Part shown: positions 55,989-64,000 of the stretch, piece after piece
Layout of the letters: the number at the start of each line of letters is the position of its first letter
Numbering within the stretch: position 1 is the first letter of the stretch
Source: Hoplostethus atlanticus
Lineage: Eukaryota; Chordata; Actinopteri; Trachichthyiformes; Trachichthyidae
Length of the DNA stretch: 64,000 nt
Direction: 5' to 3'
Assembly: GCA_034670405.1 (NCBI GenBank)
Contig: JAXDDX010000001.1
Coordinates: forward strand, 172,001 to 236,000
Program-made: the position numbers and the translations under genes
Notes under the pieces: model-generated
What the model saw: only the letters and a program-made list of their open reading frames with translations
Told to the model about the DNA's origin: nothing
Database searches by the model: none

Positions 55989-56380
55989 GACATACATACG
56001 CACATGTTTGTCCAGATGGGCGCTGGACTCAAGTTTTAATCAAACAAAACTCTGTATTCAGACTTTAAAATGCCAAGGCCTCCTTTTCACCAGCAACACC
56101 ACAGAGAACTGAGCAGACCAGAATCAAATCTGACTTTCTACCTAGTTAGTTCCTAGTTAAGGAAGTATTTGTGATATTATATATAACTGCTGGATCTATG
56201 GGCTCCATAGATCCATTTTGTTTCCGTATATCAGAGCTCATAGTTGAAGGGCTTGCTTGCTGCCACATGTTGTGTCTGGATGATGGAGGATCTGCATGGA
56301 AGGGAAGTGTTGTACTTTCTCCACTAGGTGGCAGAAATGATCATCTCAATCCTTGGTGAGATGGACTACTCACTACTCAC

Positions 56381-56665
56381 ATACTACTACAACTATTACT
56401 ACTACAACTACAACTACTACTACTACTACTACTACTATAACAACTACTACTACGGCGACTACTACTACTATTACTGCTACTACTACTGCTTCTATTACTA
56501 CTAGTATTACTACTGCTACTACTACCGCCTATTACTACTACTACTTCTACAACGACTACTACTACTACTATTACTACCACTATTACTACTACTACTACTA
56601 TTACTACTACAACTATTAGGCTACTACTACTACTATTACCACTACTGCTACTGCTTCTTCTTCTA
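56381..56665. repeat. Imperfect ACT/CTA trinucleotide tract of about 285 bp
   Basis: Nearly uninterrupted TAC/ACT triplets with scattered G and C variants. It explains the Thr- and Tyr-rich plus-strand ORF and the Ser/Val-rich minus-strand ORF, neither of which is a gene. Confidence 0.93.
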
Positions 56666-57549
56666 TAATAATGCTGCTAATAGTAATAATACTGCTGACT
56701 TATACTCATACTCATACTTATACTCATATCACTCATAATGTAGACCAAGACAATTTTCTCTTATCTCAAACTTGCAATGGCTCAAATGTTTTCTGCATCA
56801 GAATTAAAAAACAACGTGTTCTCAATGCACTTAAATTATGTGAACCTGAACGGAACTATTCTTTCACTGCAGTCAGATTTCTTGGTATTAATAGTATTAG
56901 TACTAGTTAGTATTTGACTCCTTGTGGGTTGTTTATTTTTTAGTCCTAAAGTAATTACACTAATTGACCTAATGGAGGAGTTTGAATTAAATGTCAAACC
57001 TTTAAACTCAAACGTGATATCTGAAACCACTGATGCCATTTTGACACATTTTGTGTTCTCGGGTTTAAGAATTACACTGATTGGCCTGATGGAGGCGCCG
57101 TAATGAAAGGTAAAAATTCAAACTTCGAAAGGTCATAACTGCTGCACCACCAGTCCCATTTTGTTGTAACTTTGAGGGATGACGCATCTTGTTATTGATT
57201 GGCCACAGGAGCACTGTTGCCAACTTGGCGACTTTGTTGCTAGATTTAGCGACTCTTCAGACCCCTGGAGAACTTTACTTCCCAAAAGTGACAAGCCATT
57301 AAATCTAGCAACTTTTTCCGACCATGGGGAACAATGTTCATGTGTTGACATCCATAAGCATTCAGTGACAGATCTGTATATCTGGTGTGGATTTGTGCTA
57401 CTTTCTTGTAGCCCTGCTAACTATAGGTAACGCTGCAAGTGAAATCTCATGGGCGACCACTGGAGCACACAGAGCTCTCAGGTTGTATTGCTGACTTCTA
57501 ACTGTGAATAGGAAGGTGACATAATGCCGGGATGACATCTCATCACTGC

Positions 57550-58166
57550 GACTTGGAATTGTTCATGTGTTTGACTCGTTGGAACGCCCACATCCTCAAC
57601 ACCAAGAAGACCAAGGAGCTCATTGTGGACTTCAGGAAGTCCAAAGCCGGCACACACACCCCCATCCGCATCAACAGGACAGAGGTTGAGCGTGTCGCCA
57701 GCTTTAAGTTTCTGGGCGTCCACATCTCCGAGGACCTCTCAACACCTCGACCATGGTCAAGAAGGCTCACCAGCGTCTCTTCTTCCTGAGGAGACTGAAG
57801 AAAGTCCACCTGTCTCCTCAGATTCTGGTGAACTTCTACCGCTGCACCAACGAGAACATCCTTACCAACTGCATCACAGTCTGGAATGGCAACTGCTCTG
57901 TTTCAGAGCGGAAAGCACTGCAGAGGGTGGTGAAAACCGCCCAACGCATCACCGGTACCTCACTCCCCTCCATTGAGTCGGTCCAGCCCAAGCGGTGTCT
58001 GCGTAGGGCGCGCAGCATCGTCAAGGACTCTTCTCACCCCAGCCACAGACTGTTTGCCCACCTCCCCTCTGGGAGGCACTACAGGTCCCTCCGTTCCAGT
58101 ACCAGCAGGCTCAGGAACAGCTTCTTCCCCTCAGCTGTCACTTTGCTGAACTCGTCACCATGGTGA
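57550..58166 (+). mobile_element. LINE reverse-transcriptase C-terminal fragment, frameshifted
   Basis: The first frame encodes LNTKKTKELIVDFRKS and VASFKFLGVHISEDLS, up to about 57745. It then breaks, probably through a small deletion, and continues in another frame with MVKKAHQRLFFLRRLKK, CITVWNGNCSVSERKALQRV, KRCLRRARSIVKDSSHPSH and RLRNSFFPSAVTLLN. These are the end of the RT domain and its C-terminal region in jockey/CR1/Rex-type fish LINEs. The 5' part is missing, so the copy is dead. Confidence 0.85.
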
Positions 58167-58539
58167 TAGCAGCATAATCGCCTTTCGTAAGTAGAGTTAT
58201 ATCGTAAGTCGCACTTTGTCGTATCACATACTCCTTATATGCATAGTCTCCCTGGTACTTTGGTGCGATGGGAAGGAAACCTCGAACTCTTTTGTGGGGA
58301 ACTAAAAAGGTTCCTGCTGAGAAGGTTCTTGCTCAAAAAAGTACCCCAAAAAGTTCAGGTTGCTGCAGTGGAAAAACGAGATATCAGCATCCTCAAAAAA
58401 AACAATCCCTCACATGTCTTACTTGTAATGACCACTAGGAGGCTGACGTGAACGGTTTTCCCCCAATCGGCAGTTTTATTTATGGCAAATCCGGTATGAT
58501 TTGAACGCGGCATACACCCACCAAACGGCTAACTATTAA

Positions 58540-58692
58540 AAATCACATGACCAGAGCATCATCATCACCTCCCCCCCCTTCTTCCGCCCGCACAGAGCAT
58601 CCCAGTAGCGGATGTAGCGCTGTCTGTGCGCCTTTAAAAGCAATCCTGGTCACAGCACTAAATCTCCATCGAGGGAGAGGAAAGCCACGGCA
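58540..58692 (+). promoter_or_regulatory. ap3b2: ap3b2 promoter/5' UTR
   Basis: Upstream of the ATG lies a GC-richer stretch with CCCCCCCC near 58569-58576 and several CpG dinucleotides. It is expected to contain the transcription start. No TATA box was noted. Confidence 0.4.
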
Positions 58693-58805
58693 ATGTCCGC
58701 CAGTTCTGCTTTCAACGATGAGAAAGGGGGATCGTCCAGCGTCGGGGAGCCGGAATATGGCCACGACCCCGCGAGCGGAGGGATTTTCTCCTCCGACTAC
58801 AAAAG
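58693..58805 (+). CDS. ap3b2: AP-3 complex subunit beta-2, first coding exon only
   Basis: AP3B2 is the neuronal large beta subunit of adaptor complex AP-3, which sorts cargo into synaptic vesicles and lysosome-related organelles. The exon encodes [20 protein letters not shown] followed by [17 protein letters not shown] and ends AAAAG before the donor GTACCG at 58806. The block [20 protein letters not shown] distinguishes AP3B2 from AP3B1. The 113-base exon leaves phase 2, fitting a split Arg codon. The next exon, expected to begin HDDLKEML, was not found up to 64000, so intron 1 exceeds 5 kb, unless that exon is missing. Confidence 0.9.
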
Positions 58806-59344
58806 GTACCGCCGGACGCCGTTGTTATTTGTCATATTGGGGTATTATGTGGCGGTGTATGTGAGGAGAGTGCTGGGGGGGTGGAGGAGGTGCAATGTGG
58901 ATGTAATTTCCTGCCTGGTGAGATGCATAGGAAGTGCATCGGGGTTTATTGTATTGTTGTGAATTTGCTTTGAATATCGACAGGCGAGGTGTATTCGTAA
59001 CAACTGAACTTTGTTGGGGCCCGTGATTGAAAACAGTTCTACTTTGAAGACCCGGTGTCTTTTCTACCGCGAATCTCACCGTGATTTTGCTGCCCGGGGA
59101 CGTGAAATCTCCCGTATCGATAGCAGTGTTGTTGTTAGCTATAGGTCTGTCCGGTCGTCCCCTGGGAGACTAGTGAGGCTGGATGTTGCTTGTTTTTTTT
59201 TTTTTTTGATTGTGTTTGATTTGATTGGTTTGTTGTAGGTTTGTTGATTGAAACGTGCAGGCCCGGGAACGAGGCCTCAGCTGCGGCTTAGTGCCGTTTT
59301 CAGCACCACCCCTGTTGGACAGCGGCAAAGCAGCAGCATCCCGA

Positions 59345-59745
59345 CTGCAAGGGTTCATTTCAAAACCCATTTAAAAAAAACACTTGAAATCCATGAATCA
59401 CTAAAAATACATCTGACCCCATCCTCAACAATGTTTATTTCAACTTTTTTATATACCCATTTTGAGAAAAAAAATCACCTGAAATCCATGACTCAATAAA
59501 AATACTGGTGACCTCATCTCCAATAATGTTACTATTTAAAAAAAAATGTCTTAGGATAGCTAACAATTTAATACCAATTTTGAGAATAACAAACCACCTG
59601 AAATCCATGACTCAATAAAAATACCGGTGACCCCGTCCTCAATGTTTATTTCAAAACACCTGAAATCCATGACTCAACAACACAGGTGACCCGATTCTCA
59701 ACAATGTTACTATTAAAAAAAATATCTTAGGATAGCTAACAATTT
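59345..59745. repeat. Tandem repeat with about 90-180 bp period in ap3b2 intron 1
   Basis: Four copies of a core CACCTGAAATCCATGACTCA then ATAAAAATAC, GGTGACCCC and CAATGTTTATTTCAA or CAATGTTACTATT. Two copies also share TCTTAGGATAGCTAACAATT, indicating a higher-order unit. Confidence 0.85.
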
Positions 59746-60429
59746 AATATGGAATCATTTGAGTTTCGATATTATAATCAGTAATCATTTTGTAAAAGCA
59801 GGTGCCACATTTTTCAAAATGTGGATGTCTGGTTTTGGAATGAAACTCTTCGTTTGGTCACCACAGTGAAGTTGTGTTTCCAGGAATCTAATACAGCAAG
59901 GCCAATGTCTGTTGTATTTGTAGGACTTTGTAAGGAGGTAATAGATTTGACATTACATTTAGATTCAGCTGTTACTCTTACAGTGAATGAGCAGGGCTCA
60001 GTGTTTTGGGGGGCTGAACTTGTGGCATTTTGGATACAGCACTGTCTGTCTAACCACTGGATCTGTGAGTAAACTTCTCACAAAACAAGGACAATGTCTT
60101 TCTGGATTTGCAACAGGTGTAAACGGGGCCATGCTGAGGTGGTAGAGTAGCGGACGACAGTGCTGGGGGTAACACTTTTGGTTTGGCTATAACAGGTAGC
60201 AGATACCGGCCTGGAGGCCAGGGATGTTGTGGAGGGTAAAGCTCTCCCACCTTTAACTACCTTGTAAGGCTGACATAAACCTTTAGGACGTAAATTCATA
60301 CTATATGTCATGAGTAATATCAAGCAGATGTAACGTATATGAGGACAGGGTCTTAAGGGATTAAAGGATCAATCAAATCATCAGTCTGACTTTTGTTTAT
60401 ATGGGTGGTTGTTTGCTTTATGATGATCA

Positions 60430-60690
60430 CCAGTTGGACCCCCTATTGTTGGGGGCCCCAGGGGTCCTTGAGGGGATTGCAGGGGGTCCCCAGCAAACTG
60501 AGGAATAATTGTATTTCACTATCATTTATTAGAAGTTACCCCAATTATAGAATATATAACAATGACAATCACAGGTTTCACTCTCACCACAATTATCTAC
60601 CCACAATGCAGTGTAGACTCACTACTAAATCAGCAAGACTCTCCTCCTGGGACAAAATCATACGAAATGGGGGTCCATGGCCTAATGGGG
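60430..60690 (+). mobile_element. hAT-like fragment, second copy
   Basis: CCCAGGGGTCCTTGAGGGG, GTCCCCAGCAAACTGAGGAA, TTTCACTATCATTTATTA and GGGACAAAATCATACGAAAT match the order of blocks in the copy at 21942-22160. Confidence 0.5.
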
Positions 60691-62109
60691 GTTTATTTGG
60701 GTCCTGCTTTAAAACAGCTAATCACTTAAATACTTTCCAAAGCAAGTTTTCATCCTGTTGTTTTTTGTCAAATGCGGGATATCTCTTTTTTTGGAACTAA
60801 ATTCCTTTGGGGTTATGGGAATCTACTTTGCAGAATTTACTGTTTAACCTACTGGAGGTGTCGTAGGTTTAAGTCACCCACTTGATAAACCCAATACCAT
60901 CTACCCCATGTCTTCTGACATCAACGCCAGGGGCTTACCCTTCTTTAATAGCACAGGGTATGGTTACGTCAGATACTATACTTTGGCAAATAACAAAGTT
61001 TATCTCAATTTCATTAACGTTGAAATCATATTGACAGTGCATTACATTGATTGCTCTCACTGTTGCTGCAAATGCATCGGAAATCATTGAAAATCTGTAA
61101 GAAAAGAAACTCATGCAGGCCTATTGCTGGAGGCATTTACCAATTAAAAACATTGAATTCACAATTCTGGTACATGCTTTATGTGAACTGAAGCTTTTTC
61201 ACCAGCAGATGGCGCTCTATCACTGTACATGGGGGAATTACAGTCTGGGAACTCTCACACTTGGGAGTTTGCCTAAAGGCTATTTGCAGAATATCAACCA
61301 TGAGCTGCAGGCCTGTTGGAGCCGACTTGTGTGTTCATTACTTGATTCAAGTGCAGCCTCGGCCTCTTTGTAGTGCAGATCTGTGTTTGCAGTAGAGGGG
61401 GTTTCCACAGTGCATGGGAAAGCAGCAGTGGTAGATTAACCGGTTTCCCTGTAAACATGACAGTGATAGCGCTGACTCGACCTTCACTCGCTGTCTCCTT
61501 GGAAACGCCGCTGATGTGCAGTGTTCCTTCACTCCTCAAACCATGTCAGATACACCGAGATATGCAGGATATGGGTTGCTAGTACTGAGAGCTAAATGTA
61601 GCTCTGTTAAAGCTGTATTAAGTACGACTTTCACTGCCCCATAGCACAAACGGACCATAAACTATCTGCGGGGTTGATCAAGTTGATCAATACCAATGAA
61701 TCAACTATGAATTCAGAGGGGCTGAGATTTCTGGCTTTCAAAAAACTCTCTTTCACAACTCGTACGTACTCCCTTGCGTTCTCAGCTGCTCAACAATGGA
61801 GGCCGGTGGTACGGGCGAAAGCCAAAATGACGTAAAATGAAAGAAATGAAAGCCTTGTGACGTTTTACCTCTTCACTACGTGTTGCTGTTGGATCTCTGC
61901 TCCAATTAGCTAGCTGAATCGCTCAAATGTGACTTTTATATTTCTGTCAATTACAGGCTACTAAGCTGAGCCAGAGATCCATCGATGGTGTTCCCCGTCG
62001 GTCAATAAAATGACTTGATGCCCCTTTAGTAACAAGGTGCTAATAATGCCTAATCAGAAAGACATGAATTGATCTTCTAAGATCACATGTATGCAGATGC
62101 ATACATTCT

Positions 62110-62200
62110 GTGTGTTAGTGGCCCCAGCGGGATTCGAACCCCAAACCCCAGCAGTGTTAGTGCCTTGCTCTGACCATAGCACCACCTGCATTGTTCATTG
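62110..62200 (-). repeat. tRNA-derived SINE remnant
   Basis: CAGCGGGATTCGAACCCC is the complement of a box B. It is followed by AGCAGTGTTAGTGCCTTGCT and CTGACC, as in many fish tRNA-derived SINEs. The piece around 5285-5360 is similar. Confidence 0.55.
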
Positions 62201-62936
62201 ATTTGAGGAATATCGAGCTTTAGGACATAATGGTGTTTATGGATATATGAAACTCTCCATGTGTTCCTTCTGAAATGCCCTGTTGAGCCTCATTCATGTG
62301 GAAGAGATGTGTGGGGGGGGGGGGGAAGGAAAATGCACCGAAAAAAATGTATTTCCATCCAGAATCAGAAAGCCATTTGAAACAAGTGACACTTAAAAAA
62401 ACAAAATATTTAATAGAACAAAATGAAAACAAATGATGATACTTTTTAAATGATAGTAGATAATAATAGTAGATTTTGGTAGATTTACATTCTTGGATAT
62501 ATTGAGTGATAAACTTCAGGGAACGTTTTTTGTTTTTTTCAAAATGGATATATAGCATTTTGAAAATAAACTCTTATACTCTTGATATGATGTGAAGTTT
62601 ATTCAGACTAGATTTTTGAAGAGAAACATGTTTGATGCCATCAAACAAGATGCTGCTTTTGGAGTAGAAGTGAAGGTAATTTTTTTTTTAACAGCTTTAT
62701 GAAATCCCAGAAAACGTACCCCTATCCCCTGAAAGATACCTTGAGTGTTGTCACAGCGTCCACAGATTCGGCCTTTCATTCACTGTAAATGTCGCAGCTC
62801 CGGGCTGTATCTCGTGATGATGTAAGAGGTTAAAGTATTTACTCTCTAGCTCATGTTAACAAATCTAGACTGAGCTGTCAAAGATTACAGGAAAAGCATA
62901 TGTGACTTTGCTTCAAGGCGTAGAAGAAACGAGTGG

Positions 62937-63426
62937 GAGAGAGAGAGAGAGAGAGAGAGAAATGTCCTCATCACGACAGCGGCAAGAAAGCTGAGTCATG
63001 TAAGAAGAGAGGAAGCAGCAGAAAATATTGGAACATGAATAAAATGGGGCAATCTAGAAACATCATGACCGAGAGGAGCAGGAAATGAAGATATCTATTG
63101 AATATCACAAAAGGTTGGTGATGCTATCAAGCTGATAGATAAAGAAGGCTGTCAGAGAGGGAGAGACTCAAGGGACGAGAGAGAGAGAGAGAGAGAGAGA
63201 GGAGGGACGAAGTGAACGGGGAATGAAATGAACTGGAGAATTTACACGTGAATGTGATGGGGCGGAGCGACGCTGACTGAAGGACGGCGGTGGGATGGGG
63301 GTATGGGGGGTGGGGGGTGGGGTGGGTCTGATAACGTGGCGAAGGTGGGAGAGGCTGTGTGTCATCGTTACAACAGAGCACGGTGCAAAACCTTGTTATT
63401 AGAGGGAGAGAGAGAGAGAGAGAGAG
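62937..63426. repeat. Purine-rich region with three GA microsatellites
   Basis: GA runs occur at 62937-62960, 63177-63201 and 63402-63426. Between them are G-rich runs (63290-63325, GGGGTATGGGGGGTGGGGGG). Confidence 0.9.
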
Positions 63427-63429
63427 TGG

Positions 63430-64000
63430 TGCAGGAACAGGAACCACAGGAGGAGGAGGAGCGAGAGGAGAGGTTTATGGCAAATAAAACTCCACGCCCC
63501 TCTCTCCCTCCGAAGCATCCATTTACCGAGCAGCTGAGCGCCTCACTGGATGCGTACGGGAGAAAAACCTAGCCCGGAGCTCCCGTGGATCCGGATTACA
63601 GCACTCTGGGAGGAAGGATATCCAGCCTGGCGCTATGGAAACGGCTTCCAACAGGCACTGAAGTGTTTGTGGCAGGGCTGCAGCGTCGTTCCAAGGCACA
63701 CTGGATATATTTAACCTCGGATGAAAGGAGTATTTACAACGCAGCCTCTCACCGAAGCGCCAGGCTGCACTTAGTTGTGTGATAAACTGTGTGAGCAGGA
63801 TCTAGAGAATTTCACATCCCCGTACCAGTGATCAACCAGCCACGGCGTCGAGGAGTGGCCTAAATAAACTGCAGACGTGTCGCTCTCTCTCTCCACTTGG
63901 TGCCTGGTGATTCTACAGGTTGTTGCCTTCCGGTTGGCAGTTTGAGCTTTTTCTGGTTTTCAGGGGCAGGGGGCGACGTTTTTCGAAGATAACCACCATG
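63430..64000 (+). other. CpG-containing region ending in a possible start codon
   Basis: The window ends AACCACCATG, a strong Kozak context with ATG at 63998-64000. The preceding 500 bases are less repetitive and could be a 5' UTR of another transcript or an alternative 5' exon of ap3b2. The reading frame past the ATG is outside the window, so no gene can be named. Confidence 0.3.

Larger units (their letters stand above)
53660..57540. other. Intergenic region between snx22 and the LINE fragment
   Basis: No gene was seen on either strand. Contents include TG and CA microsatellites, a trinucleotide tract, a CTCF-like CCACTAGGTGGCAG at 56321-56334, and a small inverted repeat near 57236-57312. 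ORFs here are short and unconserved to my reading. Confidence 0.6.

Noticed and set aside
56353-56619. Thr/Tyr-rich and Ser/Val-rich ORFs
   Set aside because: They are translations of the ACT trinucleotide tract.
62120-62145. tRNA gene suggested by a box-B-like string
   Set aside because: No complete cloverleaf or box A at the right distance was seen. The context matches a tRNA-derived SINE remnant.

Overview
This window is nuclear DNA from a ray-finned (teleost) fish. The protein-coding signal is split into short exons with GT-AG introns, the proteins are vertebrate housekeeping proteins, and the spaces between them hold teleost-type repeats: L2/CR1-like LINE tails, tRNA-derived SINE pieces, MITEs and many CA, CT and TATC microsatellites. 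The species cannot be named from the sequence alone. There is no operon, CRISPR, phage or other prokaryotic structure, and I found no rRNA or tRNA gene.

Layout. 1-750: 3' end of an L2-like LINE. 770-6770 (+): psma4, proteasome alpha subunit. 8258-11297: a roughly 3 kb DNA transposon with long inverted ends and a broken CXC-domain ORF. 12.1-16.9 kb (-): oaz2, antizyme 2, with its programmed +1 frameshift site and pseudoknot visible; its first exon was not located. 17-34 kb: about 17 kb of mostly non-coding, repeat-rich DNA. 34.05-37.65 kb (-): ppib, cyclophilin B. 40.6-45.3 kb (-): adpgk, ADP-dependent glucokinase. 48.0-53.66 kb (-): snx22, a small PX-domain sorting nexin whose PX-core exon I could not find. 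53.7-58.5 kb: repeats, including a LINE reverse-transcriptase fragment. 58.69 kb (+): first coding exon of ap3b2 (AP-3 beta-2 adaptor), whose intron runs on for at least 5 kb.

The genes do not form a pathway. In human they all lie on 15q (OAZ2, PPIB and SNX22 near q22; ADPGK near q24; PSMA4 and AP3B2 near q25), so the window is a rearranged, compacted piece of that linkage group. OAZ2 and PSMA4 share a functional theme, because antizyme delivers ornithine decarboxylase to the proteasome, but their proximity is probably chance.

The best findings are the OAZ2 recoding signal with a clear H-type pseudoknot, single-base insertions that break the otherwise intact psma4 and ppib frames (more likely assembly errors than biology), the apparently missing PX exon of snx22, the CXC-domain transposon, and several MITEs or foldback elements with readable ends. 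I found no convincing previously undescribed system.
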